DNA of 59,806 bases from an uncultured Sutterella sp. (GCA_905212345.1 CAJMEC010000007.1:1-59806), one strand, 5' to 3'; shown: positions 14,557 to 23,440, numbered from the stretch's first letter. Notes: generated from the sequence alone by a model not told the origin. A program made the numbers and translations.

Positions 14557-15510
14557 TTATCTTGTTGCTATGGATTCCAATCTATATTTGGTACCACTTT
14601 TCTTAGTTGAAGCGGTTACTTGCAACGTGACTGGGATGTGGTCTTTCACTGCATCCCAAAGAACTTCCACATCCGATTCGTCTTGAAATAAATCTTCTTC
14701 AACGTTAATGGTAATTTCTTCCTTAGTGCGAAGATTTTGAGCTTGGATTTTTATAAGACCAAGATCTTTATTGTTAATTTGGAAAACTAGAAATTCTTCT
14801 GTAAACGTTGTAACTTGGGCGGGCTCTCTCGCTGCCGGTTGTCGAATATCTGCGAGATCCTTCTCCGTCAATGTGCGTGTGCCATAGGTTAAAGATTTTG
14901 CTCCAGAAGCGCTTTTTGCTATTTGCTCAATATTTTCGTCGTGCATATCCAATGCTTTTTGGATTTGTTGGGCTTCAACTTTGTTAATTTCAATTAGTTG
15001 GGTAATGATGTCCTTATCTTTCAATGCCAATTCATTACGTTTATGGAGCTCATATCCCTTATAGCTTCCAAAAGAAAGCAAAGCGCATAAGCAAAGAATA
15101 AAAATTTGCCTTGATGTCATTTTGTTAGCCAGCTTTCCTGCAATGTTTTTTAAGGGACTTAACCAGTCTGCTTCGTTTTCAGTACATCCTGGTCTAATCT
15201 TGAACTGCAACGTATATAGTTGCTTATCTTTGCCAAGTAGCTTGATGTTATCACTATCGTACAACGCTTGGGCACAAAAATGATAGAAACTATCCTGTAA
15301 TAATCCTAAGCCTTTGGCGAAATCTCCGGAAATTGAACAGTCGTACTTATCGCCTTCAACCTTGATGAATATTGACTTTGAATCTTTTTTGGATTCAAGT
15401 AACTCCACGAAAAGGTCGAATACATTTTCTTTGTTGATATTTTCGTTAACAAATTTTTGAATTTCTTCAAGTGTAATGAAACACTTCTCTTTTACTATTG
15501 CTTCTGTCAT
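14557..15510 (-). CDS. Single-pass membrane protein of unknown function, candidate prophage defence gene
   Basis: A 317-residue protein with a cytoplasmic N-terminal domain (1-125), one membrane helix near 131-150 (RQIFILCLCALLSFGSYKGY), a coiled-coil-like stretch (ALKDKDIITQLIEINKVEAQ), and a C-terminal beta-rich domain. No known family is recognised. It is directly downstream of the repressor gene in the same direction with a 30-bp gap and so is likely expressed in lysogens. A sensor or exclusion role is possible but unproven. Confidence 0.55.
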   Translation of the reverse strand: MTEAIVKEKCFITLEEIQKFVNENINKENVFDLFVELLESKKDSKSIFIKVEGDKYDCSISGDFAKGLGLLQDSFYHFCAQALYDSDNIKLLGKDKQLYTLQFKIRPGCTENEADWLSPLKNIAGKLANKMTSRQIFILCLCALLSFGSYKGYELHKRNELALKDKDIITQLIEINKVEAQQIQKALDMHDENIEQIAKSASGAKSLTYGTRTLTEKDLADIRQPAAREPAQVTTFTEEFLVFQINNKDLGLIKIQAQNLRTKEEITINVEEDLFQDESDVEVLWDAVKDHIPVTLQVTASTKKSGTKYRLESIATR

Positions 15511-15540
15511 ACAGGTAACACGTAATTTATGTTGATTTAA

Positions 15541-16227
15541 TTAAAACGGCCCGCTGCCGGATCTGTCAACAACTCGGCCAATCAAAATGAATTGATCCAT
15601 CTCGCCAGGGGTAATTTCCTCATCCTGTTCGTTAGGATTTTCTGAGTGAACAATTAGGCCGCCATTGAGTTTTGTGAAAAGGCGTTTAATTCTTTGACTG
15701 CCACCAAAGCAAAACGCATAAATTTTTCCGGAAATAATTTCCTTGGACGAGCAATCGCATAAGACACTATCGCCGTTAAATAGAATAGGGATCATGCTGT
15801 CGCCACTGACTTTCAAACGTTTGCAGTGTGAAGGATTCAAACCGTGATCTCTAAACCATTGCAGGCGATAAATAGCCGGTTTGCTTTCGGATACTTCTTC
15901 AAAAGATGGGTTGCAGCGGTCACCGCAGCCAAACTCTACTCTGTATTCTGGGATTTCAATAAAACCTTCTGGCACCGTGTCTTCATCATGCAACGCCGTC
16001 ACACTTCCGGATTTCATATTGCCTTTGCCGGTAGTGAGCCATTGGACGCTGACGCCTAAAAAGACGGCGGCCTTCATGGCGTTACCTGAGGTAAGTTCCT
16101 TTGTTCTTCCGTTAAACCAATTCGTAACGGATGGATGAGATACGCCGCAGTAACGCGCGAGTTCAATTTTTGATTTTCCTGACTGCGCCAAAGCCTCGGC
16201 CAGTCTGTCTTTTAATTCACTAGGCAT
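15541..16227 (-). CDS. CI/C2-type phage repressor with LexA-like peptidase domain
   Basis: A 228-residue repressor. An N-terminal helix-turn-helix (SKIELARYCGVSHPSVTNWF) is followed by an S24 peptidase domain with the catalytic serine in KVSGDSMIPILFNGD near residue 150 and the lysine region SQRIKRLFTKLNGG near residue 190. Self-cleavage upon RecA activation would induce the phage. A GGAGG site lies 7 nt before the ATG. It faces the Cro-like gene across a 118-bp operator region. Confidence 0.92.
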   Translation of the reverse strand: MPSELKDRLAEALAQSGKSKIELARYCGVSHPSVTNWFNGRTKELTSGNAMKAAVFLGVSVQWLTTGKGNMKSGSVTALHDEDTVPEGFIEIPEYRVEFGCGDRCNPSFEEVSESKPAIYRLQWFRDHGLNPSHCKRLKVSGDSMIPILFNGDSVLCDCSSKEIISGKIYAFCFGGSQRIKRLFTKLNGGLIVHSENPNEQDEEITPGEMDQFILIGRVVDRSGSGPF

Positions 16228-16345
16228 AAAGAGTCCTCCGTAGTTAAGCCTACATGAAAAACAAAATGGCGAAAGCTGTTGATAATTTTAATTACGTAGC
16301 TATAATTACGTCAAATAGAAAGAATAACTACATTCTGGAGAATGT
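16228..16345 (+). promoter_or_regulatory. Immunity switch region with rightward promoter (PR-type)
   Basis: The rightward promoter has -35 TTGATA (16279-16284), a 16-bp spacer and a perfect -10 TATAAT (16301-16306). Operator-like motifs are CGTAGTTA (16239), CCTACATG (16249), ACGTAGCTA overlapping the -10 box, and AACTACATT (16327). AATTACGT occurs twice, 14 bp apart, around the -10. Repressor binding to the motif at the -10 would block the promoter directly. Confidence 0.7.
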
Positions 16346-16579
16346 ATGGCTACATTTAAAAGGGCTCGCCGGCTCGACATTGAGCGTTCTGTTCAGGTCA
16401 TCGAAGCATTGGGCGGCACATTGAAATTATCAAAAGAGTTTGGGATTCGGCATCCGTCTGTTTCAAATTGGAAAAAGTACGGGATTCCTGAAAGCCGTTT
16501 GCAATTCATTCAAACAAAATACAAGCGAATTCCTGCTGTCAAAGAAACTCTCGATTTTCACCCTTGGAAGGATCGTTGA
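16346..16579 (+). CDS. Cro-like transcriptional regulator
   Basis: A 77-residue helix-turn-helix protein (GGTLKLSKEFGIRHPSVSNW). It is divergent from the repressor gene and first in the rightward operon, the place of Cro. A GGAG site lies 5 nt before the ATG. It overlaps nothing and is followed 13 bp later by the replication gene. Confidence 0.8.
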   Translation: MATFKRARRLDIERSVQVIEALGGTLKLSKEFGIRHPSVSNWKKYGIPESRLQFIQTKYKRIPAVKETLDFHPWKDR

Positions 16580-16592
16580 TAGGGGGGGTGTC

Positions 16593-17549
16593 ATGGCAGA
16601 AAGACGTATGTTTGCCAAAACAATCATTGACAGTGACGCCTTCTTGGATATGCCTTTATCAACACAGGCGCTTTATTTTCACTTGTCTATGCGCGCTGAT
16701 GACGATGGATTTGTCAACAATCCTAAAAAGATTCAAAGAATGATCGGCTGCACAGGCGATGATCTGCGAATCTTAATTGTCAAGCGGTTTGTTCTGACTT
16801 TTGATAGCGGCGTCATCGTTATTAAACATTGGCGTCTGCACAATACTTTGCGTAAGGATCGGTATAAGCCGACCATTTATCAAGAAGAGTTCAAAAAGCT
16901 CTTCTTAAAAGAGGATGGCGGGTATACCGAAGCGTTGCCAGATGGTTGCTATGTGGTTGCCAGACGGTTGCCAGATGGTTGTCATGTGGTTGACACTAGT
17001 AAATCCGCAAAAAATGATGAATCTAAAGAAATCAATGAGTTAGACGTTGGTTGCCAAATTGGCAACCAGGTGGCAACCCAGGATAGGTTAGGTAAGGATA
17101 GGTTAATAAATAAAACTAACCTACAACAAACTGAAGTATGTAACGAAGAGCCTGCGCGCGAGGATGATGTTTGTTCAGAAAATTTTGATGATTCTCTCAT
17201 CGAGCAGGCTGAAAATCTCGCAGCCGAACAAACTCAAAAAGTCGTTGATGATCCGGACGCGGTTGTTACCCCTGTCCAAGTGATCGGCTTGGCCCGCTTC
17301 CATGGGATCAAAGTCGCTCGAACAATCAAGCTCGAGCAAGTCTGCAAGCAGCAAAGACTCACCGTTGACAATGTTCGCCAGTGCATACGCATCGCCAAGA
17401 AAGAGCAAAAGGGCGGGCCGTACCTTGTCGGCATCTTAGCCAACGCCGTCAATGAGCCGAGCCAGTACCACACCGATGAATACAAAAGCAGTCAGCGAGT
17501 AACGCTTGACGATGTTGATCAAGATTACGTTTTCGGGAGCGAAAAATGA
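16593..17549 (+). CDS. Phage replication initiator with replisome-organiser-type N-terminus
   Basis: A 318-residue protein. Residues 1 to about 110 (ERRMFAKTIIDSDAFLDMPL, RADDDGFVNNPKKIQRMIG, HWRLHNTLRKDRYKPT) match the winged-helix replisome organiser domain best known from Firmicutes phages. The linker encodes a direct repeat and holds DNA iterons. The C-terminus (QVIGLARFHGIKVARTI) is different. The ATG at 16593, after a GGGGGGG stretch, is the natural start. Its product most likely binds the iterons in its own gene, as lambda O does, and recruits helicase. Confidence 0.8.
   Translation: MAERRMFAKTIIDSDAFLDMPLSTQALYFHLSMRADDDGFVNNPKKIQRMIGCTGDDLRILIVKRFVLTFDSGVIVIKHWRLHNTLRKDRYKPTIYQEEFKKLFLKEDGGYTEALPDGCYVVARRLPDGCHVVDTSKSAKNDESKEINELDVGCQIGNQVATQDRLGKDRLINKTNLQQTEVCNEEPAREDDVCSENFDDSLIEQAENLAAEQTQKVVDDPDAVVTPVQVIGLARFHGIKVARTIKLEQVCKQQRLTVDNVRQCIRIAKKEQKGGPYLVGILANAVNEPSQYHTDEYKSSQRVTLDDVDQDYVFGSEK
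16933..16998. repeat. Six 11-bp iterons, probable phage replication origin
   Basis: The five bases (G/C)GTTG start at 16933, 16944, 16955, 16966, 16977 and 16988, an exact 11-bp period. Units read GGTTGCCAGAT or GGTTGCTATGT and close variants. A 33-bp higher repeat is also present. The block lies inside the replication initiator gene. Spacing of one helical turn puts all sites on one face of the DNA, as in phage and plasmid origins. Confidence 0.8.
17048..17068. repeat. 21-bp palindrome next to iterons
   Basis: TGGTTGCCAA and TTGGCAACCA are inverted around a single A. The arm contains the same GGTTGCC core as the iterons, so the initiator may bind here as inverted dimers. Another copy (GTGGCAACC) follows at about 17070, and an AT-rich stretch (AATAAATAAAAC) at about 17105 may be the unwinding element. 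Confidence 0.75.
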
Positions 17550-18205
17550 CCGAAGAGCAAAACAACGAACGACAAAGTCTATCGTCTGTTCAGCGTGGAC
17601 TTTTAGAAGAACTTGAAGCCCTGGCATTGTGCTTTAGCGCCAAAGCTGGAAGCATCCCTCCGAGCGCATGGAAGTTTTGGTTTGATGCTGTCAAAGGTTC
17701 AACCACACGTGAAGCTAAGGATGTGATTTCCGACTGGAGCAAAACCAGTAATCGCATGATGACGCCTGCGGACTTGTATAAGGCGCTGCAAGCCAAGCGT
17801 TCGCAAAAGCGTGAAAACGATGCCCAGCAAGAAGCGCAAAAGGATCATCAACCGTTGCCAAAGAATGTCGCTCAGGTTTTCACCGACAAGATGAACGAGT
17901 CTTTGAAAAAGAATATTCCGGCCGATGCTTGGGCAAGACGTAATCGAATTCGTGAAGCCTACGGCTTCGTGATGCCGGAGTTTGTAGCTCGGTCATGGCG
18001 GCGGGCATTAAATCTTCCAGACGACTATCGCTTCGGCGATACCAATGGCGTCTTTCCGCTTGACGAATTCCCGGATGAGCGCCGTTCGTTTTACCACGAC
18101 AGCAGGATTCACTTCATGCGTGAGTACGAAGAACGAAATGGATTAAGTCTTGTGTATGACAAAGAGCTTGCTACAAAACTTTATCCAACTTTATGTCGGA
18201 GCTAA
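17546..18205 (+). CDS. Replication-block protein, possible helicase loader
   Basis: A 219-residue protein overlapping the initiator gene by 4 bp (ATGA). The N-terminal pattern (SIPPSAWKFWFDAVKGSTTR followed by MMTPADLYKAL) resembles the helical domain seen in P-like replication proteins of phages. No ATPase motif is seen. By position it is the natural candidate for the helicase loader or an accessory factor, as P follows O in lambda. This is inference. Confidence 0.55.
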   Translation: MTEEQNNERQSLSSVQRGLLEELEALALCFSAKAGSIPPSAWKFWFDAVKGSTTREAKDVISDWSKTSNRMMTPADLYKALQAKRSQKRENDAQQEAQKDHQPLPKNVAQVFTDKMNESLKKNIPADAWARRNRIREAYGFVMPEFVARSWRRALNLPDDYRFGDTNGVFPLDEFPDERRSFYHDSRIHFMREYEERNGLSLVYDKELATKLYPTLCRS

Positions 18206-18209
18206 AGAA

Positions 18210-18641
18210 ATGACATTAGGATACGACACACAGGCAAAAATCAACAATGTAGTCTGTAAGGACCAGAAACATATTGTGGTGAATTTTCAGGCCTTATTTG
18301 GTGCAAAGCCCTTAACGATTGTAGAAGCCCTTCTTAAAACCTTTTCTCGTGAGTTTGAGAAGGTGCATGAAAACGATAAGGTCGTTCGTAACCTACACTG
18401 CAAAATTTTGATCAAAGGATTTTCGATCAACGAGGATATGGGCGGGAAGACAGGTGCCAAGCTCGTAGAAATACGTAAGCAGTTTGAACATAAGACTGGT
18501 TTGCACTTGAGCGGCATGGATGCCATGTACCAACAAGTCGATAAAACAAACAATGAATTGCCCAATTGGGCATTTAAATTCAGTTTTTATGACGTTGATC
18601 CTGTTGATGAGTTTTCCGGCAGTGGTGCGTGGGGCGTCTAA
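18210..18641 (+). CDS. Phage protein of unknown function
   Basis: A 143-residue protein beginning MTLGYDTQAKINNVV. The frame is open upstream, but the ATG at 18210 has GGAG 8 nt away and follows the previous stop. No domain is recognised. It lies between the replication genes and RusA, so a role in DNA metabolism is plausible. Confidence 0.6.
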   Translation: MTLGYDTQAKINNVVCKDQKHIVVNFQALFGAKPLTIVEALLKTFSREFEKVHENDKVVRNLHCKILIKGFSINEDMGGKTGAKLVEIRKQFEHKTGLHLSGMDAMYQQVDKTNNELPNWAFKFSFYDVDPVDEFSGSGAWGV

Positions 18642-18658
18642 AGGATTGAGGATCAATT

Positions 18659-19060
18659 ATGGCCAAAAGCAAAACAATAACAAAGAAAATAGTGGTCATT
18701 GTCCCGTGGCCACATATCTATCTTTCTCCAAACTCAAGGATCAATTGGCAGGCGAAGTCTCAAATCAGCAAAAGGCATCGTTTTAATGCGAAGTTTTTAA
18801 CTCTTGCCACTGTTGGCTGCGGCAATCTTGCCCATCCGATTGATGACTATATCGAGGTTCAAATGATTGCTCATCCTCGGGATAAACGTAAGCGTGATGA
18901 GGACAACATTATTGCAAGTATGAAATCTTCTTTGGACGGTATTGCAGACGCTCTTGGTGTCAATGATGCCTCTTTTCATTTCAAAGAACTGGAATTTGCC
19001 GAAACCAAAAGACCGCCAGACATAGAGGTTTGGTTGACGTGGAAGGAGCGTGTGAAGTGA
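18659..19060 (+). CDS. rusA: RusA-like Holliday junction resolvase
   Basis: A 133-residue RusA family endonuclease. The acidic catalytic motif is seen as KRDEDNIIASMKSSLDGIAD near residues 80-99, followed by GVNDASFHF, as in the family. RusA cuts four-way junctions during phage recombination and before packaging. The gene overlaps the next by GTGA. Confidence 0.9.
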   Translation: MAKSKTITKKIVVIVPWPHIYLSPNSRINWQAKSQISKRHRFNAKFLTLATVGCGNLAHPIDDYIEVQMIAHPRDKRKRDEDNIIASMKSSLDGIADALGVNDASFHFKELEFAETKRPPDIEVWLTWKERVK

Positions 19061-19290
19061 TTTATGACGAAAACCAGAAACCGTACATTGCCGAACTCTT
19101 ACCTCGACCAGCAGCCTTGGCTCTTTCCCGAGCTGCGGAACTGGCAGCCACATTGCCCGTTGAGTCCGTTGCCAGAAAGCTCGCCATCCAACGAGCTATC
19201 GAAAAAGTCCGAGCCGAGTACCCCGAGTATTTCCGTCACGATGCAGGACGTGCTCGTGTCAATTGGGGACTCTGGGAGACCAGTCGGTGA
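19057..19290 (+). CDS. Phage protein of unknown function (GTG start)
   Basis: A 77-residue protein starting at GTG 19057, with AAGGAG 8 nt upstream and a 4-bp overlap with rusA. The sequence LPRPAALALSRAAELAATLP followed by PEYFRHDAGR looks like a helical phage protein that occurs in similar positions elsewhere, but I cannot name it. Its C-terminus overlaps the next frame. Confidence 0.55.
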   Translation: MIYDENQKPYIAELLPRPAALALSRAAELAATLPVESVARKLAIQRAIEKVRAEYPEYFRHDAGRARVNWGLWETSR

Positions 19291-19486
19291 ATCCGCTCCC
19301 AATGCGAAATACACCGATGCAGAAATCGACATGGTGTTTGAACTGCGCAATCAAGGCTATTTCTATCGTGAAATATCAGAAATGATGGATATGCCGGTTC
19401 GCACGATTCGCACGGTTTTAGACGGTTCAAGACGAAATAAGCATGTGGTCGGTTGGAAAAAACTCAAAAGAAAAGCGAAAAAATGA
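19241..19486 (+). CDS. Small helix-turn-helix protein, start uncertain
   Basis: The clear part is YTDAEIDMVFELRNQGYFYR followed by EISEMMDMPVRTIRTVLDGS, a helix-turn-helix of the resolvase or sigma-region type, with a basic tail. The frame is open from 19064, but the upstream part looks like a shadow of the previous gene. Starts at ATG 19241 or GTG 19256 (AGGA 7 nt upstream) are both possible. Its position before the terminase suggests a late regulator or packaging accessory factor. Confidence 0.6.
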   Translation: MQDVLVSIGDSGRPVGESAPNAKYTDAEIDMVFELRNQGYFYREISEMMDMPVRTIRTVLDGSRRNKHVVGWKKLKRKAKK

Positions 19487-20100
19487 CAAAAATTAAGAAA
19501 AAATCTGCAAAACCCCTGCAAAAACACCCCAGAAAACCATCGATGACAGGGAAAATGATGCGGTTTGCACAGGAATATGTCATTGATCGCAATGCGACTC
19601 AGGCGGCAATAAGGGCGGGCTATTCAGAGCGATCCGCATTTGCTCAAGGGGCAAGATTGTTAAGAAAAGATAAAGTTTTGCAGGAAATTGATCGTCTTAC
19701 GCAGGAACTTGCAGAAAAATCCAAACTGACTGCCGAAGCTATTGTGGCCGACCTCATTGAGGTCAAAGAGCGCTGCATGCAACGTGCGCCCGTCATGATC
19801 CGTGAAGGCAAGGAAATGGTTCAGGCCATTGACGATGAAGGTCGAAACGTCTGGCAGTTTGATGCCAAAGGAGCGAATAAATCCCTCGAATTACTCGGAA
19901 AACACATAGGAATGTTTGTTGAGCGCCGAGAATTGACAGGAAAGAACGGAGGGCCGCTTCAGGTTCAGGCTTCTGGTGTTTTGCTGGTTCCGGCAGAGGT
20001 GGCTTTGTCTGACTGGCAGCAATCCGCCCAAAAGATTGCAGCTGATTTGGAAAAGCAAATGATGCTGGCTCTGGAAAGACAGGAGGCAAAAAACAAATGA
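19483..20100 (+). CDS. Terminase small subunit
   Basis: A 205-residue protein with the Terminase_2 (TerS) motif: KMMRFAQEYVIDRNATQAAI, then AGYSERSAFAQGARLLRKDK. It binds phage DNA at the packaging site. The ATG at 19483 overlaps the previous stop (ATGA) and is preferred over an in-frame TTG at 19453. It overlaps the large subunit gene by 4 bp. Confidence 0.88.
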   Translation: MTKIKKKSAKPLQKHPRKPSMTGKMMRFAQEYVIDRNATQAAIRAGYSERSAFAQGARLLRKDKVLQEIDRLTQELAEKSKLTAEAIVADLIEVKERCMQRAPVMIREGKEMVQAIDDEGRNVWQFDAKGANKSLELLGKHIGMFVERRELTGKNGGPLQVQASGVLLVPAEVALSDWQQSAQKIAADLEKQMMLALERQEAKNK

Positions 20101-21470
20101 GTAACATCATTTGGATGCCTCACCGGGGCTCACAAAACCTTTTCCTGAGTTGCCCAGTCTATGAAACTCTAATTCAGGGTACCCGGGGCGGTGGCAAGAC
20201 CGACTGCCTTTTAATGTCTTTTGCCAAAAATGTGGGCAAAGGCTATGGCCCTGCGTGGCGTGGAGCCTTATTCCGTCAAACCTATCCGCAACTGGCTGAC
20301 GTGGTGGCCAAGTCAAAGCGTTGGTTTTTTCAAATTTTCCCCGGTGCAAAGTTCAATGAATCCGATTACCTCTGGACGTTCCCAACCGGAGAGCAGCTCT
20401 TTTTTCGCTATGGCGATAAGGAAGATGACTACTGGAACTACCATGGCCATGAATACCCGTGGCTTGGATTCGAAGAATTAACAAACTGGAAGGATGACAG
20501 TTTCTTCTCGGCCATGCTTTCGACTTGCCGTTCGTCCATTGAAGGAGTGCCCAAGATGGTGCGGGCAACAACCAATCCGTTTGGCAAAGGCCATCAGTGG
20601 GTGAAAGACCGGTACGAAATTGGCAGCCATGAAGCTGGTTACGTTATTGGCCACGCTAAGGCCCGAACTCAAATCTTCAGCTCGATCTTTGAAAACTCGC
20701 ATCTTTTGAAGGCCGACCCGGACTACATCCAAACTTTGATTGACCTGAAAGACCCCAATCGGCGTAAGGCATGGCTTTATGGTGACTGGGACATTCATGT
20801 TGGTTCCTTCTTTGAAGAAGTGTGGGATCCGAAAAAGTGCATTGTTGAGCCGTTTGAGATTCCCTCATCGTGGGAAGTTTGGCGCTCGTTCGACTGGGGT
20901 TATTCAGCTCCGTATGCGTGTTACTGGCTTGCTATGGATCCTGACGGGGTGATTTACGTCTGGAAAGAACTTTACGGTGCAGGTGATACGCCCGGGAGCG
21001 GCACAAAAGAAGATGCCCGCATTGTGGCCAAAAAGATCGTGGCCATGGAAAAGAGTTTCGAGCGCTTTGGTTATGACGTCCGGCTGCCTTTGGCCGACCC
21101 TTCCATTTTCTCCAAAGTCGGTGTTGAAAAGACCGTTGCTTCGATCATGTGGGAGGAGGGCGTCAAGTGGTACCCGGCTTGGAATGCCAAGGGCTCACGT
21201 ATCAATGGTGCCCAGACCATGATTCAAATGCTTGCCGATGGGAAACTCAAATTCTTTAAGACCTGCAAGCATGCCATTCGCACAATTCCTGCCTTGCATC
21301 CGTCCGAAACAATTCCTGATGACGTGGACACCACCGAAGAGGATCACGCCTATGACGCTATCCGTTACGGCGTAATGCGCAAGCGGAGAAGTCCTGAAGC
21401 TATAAACACCGTTGAAACGCCTACAAACGACTTTGAATATACCTCTAACGGTATGTCTATGAGAGTGTAA
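20097..21470 (+). CDS. Terminase large subunit
   Basis: A 457-residue packaging motor. The Walker A motif is GTRGGGKTD at residues 28-36, and the Walker B-like segment is WLGFEEL near residue 123. The C-terminal RNase H-type nuclease has acidic residues in SFDWGYSAPY near residue 264, in PLADPSIF, and in DHAYDAIRYG. It cuts concatemers and pumps DNA into the procapsid through the portal encoded next. Confidence 0.93.
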   Translation: MSNIIWMPHRGSQNLFLSCPVYETLIQGTRGGGKTDCLLMSFAKNVGKGYGPAWRGALFRQTYPQLADVVAKSKRWFFQIFPGAKFNESDYLWTFPTGEQLFFRYGDKEDDYWNYHGHEYPWLGFEELTNWKDDSFFSAMLSTCRSSIEGVPKMVRATTNPFGKGHQWVKDRYEIGSHEAGYVIGHAKARTQIFSSIFENSHLLKADPDYIQTLIDLKDPNRRKAWLYGDWDIHVGSFFEEVWDPKKCIVEPFEIPSSWEVWRSFDWGYSAPYACYWLAMDPDGVIYVWKELYGAGDTPGSGTKEDARIVAKKIVAMEKSFERFGYDVRLPLADPSIFSKVGVEKTVASIMWEEGVKWYPAWNAKGSRINGAQTMIQMLADGKLKFFKTCKHAIRTIPALHPSETIPDDVDTTEEDHAYDAIRYGVMRKRRSPEAINTVETPTNDFEYTSNGMSMRV

Positions 21471-21472
21471 CT

Positions 21473-23440
21473 ATGAATGAAATGGTCCTTGATGAAGTCA
21501 CTATCTTTCCTGAAATGCCGCAGCAGGAAAACGAGGCCGAGGTGATCGAAGAGAATCCGGAGCGAAATGAGTTGGCGGCTAAGTGGAAAAGACGCATTGA
21601 GTTCGCTCGTAAGTTTTGGTCCAAGTATCACAAACGTTGCCGTTACAACCGCAAGATCGTCAAAAACGTCTCGGATGATGCAGATCCGGGTTCTGATGCT
21701 TTCAACGTCAAGCGGGCTAATTTGATTCAGGGAACGATCTCTGCTCTTGTGCCGGTTGTCTATGCCCGTGCTCCGGAAATCAGTGTTATACCGAAATGCC
21801 CTCACGATCATCAAAAGGCATTCGCTCAAACGCTGCAAGACCTAATCAACATGCAGCTTAAAGAAGCGAACCTCAAAGAAATCGGTAAAGACACGGTTCG
21901 ATCATGTGTGACTACATCCATTGGTGCCGTCAAAGTAGTTTGGCAGGACAGTATTTATACAAATCCAATGCTTAAAAAGCGCCTTGATGATGCACAGGAC
22001 AATCTTCAACATATCGATAATCTCTTAACTCAGCTTGAGGAAGGTGATGATTCCATCGAGGAATACAAGGCTAAGCGTGAAGAGTTATTCCTGTCAATGC
22101 AGTCTTTGCAAAAGCAAGTCGAGGCAAGTATTTCCTATGGGGTTGCCATTGATCATGTTTTAATTGACGATCTATTGATTGATCCGACCGTTCGGGAATT
22201 CTCAGACTATCCCAATGCGAATTGGATTGCTCAAAAGATTCCGATGATGAAGGCGGATGCCGAGGCTCAATTCAAAAAGAAAATCAGAAATGCCAACCTC
22301 TACAACCTTGATGAAGAGAACAATAAACCTCGTTTGAACATTGGTGACGAGCCTCAAGCGAACAAAGATGATGATACTCAGATCATTGTTTGGGAAATCT
22401 GGGATAAACAAAACCAGACTGTTTACACAATCGCCGAGGGCTGCGACTATTTTCTACGTGATCCGTACACGCCTGAATACGTTGGTGCCCGTTTTTATCC
22501 GTTTTTCCTTTTGCCTTATTCAAAGGTTGATGGCGAATTCTGGGGGCCGTCTATCGTTGACTTGACTGAAAAGCTCCAAGACGAACACAACGATATCCGG
22601 GACAAGCTCGTTAAGCACCGAGATTTTATTCAGCCCGGCTACTTTGTCGGCTCTGATGTCAAAGAGCGAGACATTAAGACCATTGTCATGGATAACAGCA
22701 TCGGCAGCATTACTCAGCTCAGTATGCCCACCGAGAATGTCCGAAATACTCTGGTTCCCAAAACCTACCCGCCTATTGATCCCACACTTTATGACACCTC
22801 TCAAGTCCGAGAGGATTGGGAGCAAACGACAGGCTTACAAGACGCCATGCGTTCTTCCGTCAGTCAAGCCAAGACCGCAACGGAGGCGCAAATCCTCCAA
22901 AACAGTCTCACGGGTCGCACAGCTGAATTCATGGATACGCTCGAAAGTTGGATCACGGACATTGCCAAATATGTGGCTCAAATCTTCGTAACCAATTTGG
23001 ATTCTTCTCAGGTTCTTTATTTATTGGGCAAGGATGATCCCAATGAAATCGTCTGGGAGCAGATGGACAGAGAAACGGCCTTCCAACGAGTGACGATCAA
23101 TGTTGTGGCTGGTACGTCAGGAGCGCCGAACAAGGCAAGCGAGCAGGAAACATGGGGCAAGATTTTGCCAACGATTAGCCAGTTACTTGCTCAGATTATT
23201 CAGGTTTCTGCTACCGGCATGGATGCAACGCCGTTCGTCAACCTCATGCGTGAAACGGTACGCCGTTTCGATGATCGTATTGAAGTCGAAAAGTTCTTGC
23301 CGGCTCAAATCGTACAAATGCAAACACAGGCGGGCCAAATGCCAATGGTGCCTCAACAGATGGCAGCAGGTGCTCAACAACAGCTTCCGCCTGAACTTAT
23401 TTCCCAATTAGCTGCCGCTACGCAGCAACAACCCCAATAG
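21473..23440 (+). CDS. Portal protein
   Basis: A 655-residue protein directly after the terminase. N-terminal KYHKRCRYNRKIVKN and NVKRANLIQGTISALVPVVY, a central KLQDEHNDIRDKLVKHRDFI and a Gln/Pro-rich tail fit the large portal proteins of short-tailed phages. It forms the ring at the capsid vertex through which DNA passes. Assigned from length, order and sequence style; fold was not computed. Confidence 0.8.
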   Translation: MNEMVLDEVTIFPEMPQQENEAEVIEENPERNELAAKWKRRIEFARKFWSKYHKRCRYNRKIVKNVSDDADPGSDAFNVKRANLIQGTISALVPVVYARAPEISVIPKCPHDHQKAFAQTLQDLINMQLKEANLKEIGKDTVRSCVTTSIGAVKVVWQDSIYTNPMLKKRLDDAQDNLQHIDNLLTQLEEGDDSIEEYKAKREELFLSMQSLQKQVEASISYGVAIDHVLIDDLLIDPTVREFSDYPNANWIAQKIPMMKADAEAQFKKKIRNANLYNLDEENNKPRLNIGDEPQANKDDDTQIIVWEIWDKQNQTVYTIAEGCDYFLRDPYTPEYVGARFYPFFLLPYSKVDGEFWGPSIVDLTEKLQDEHNDIRDKLVKHRDFIQPGYFVGSDVKERDIKTIVMDNSIGSITQLSMPTENVRNTLVPKTYPPIDPTLYDTSQVREDWEQTTGLQDAMRSSVSQAKTATEAQILQNSLTGRTAEFMDTLESWITDIAKYVAQIFVTNLDSSQVLYLLGKDDPNEIVWEQMDRETAFQRVTINVVAGTSGAPNKASEQETWGKILPTISQLLAQIIQVSATGMDATPFVNLMRETVRRFDDRIEVEKFLPAQIVQMQTQAGQMPMVPQQMAAGAQQQLPPELISQLAAATQQQPQ

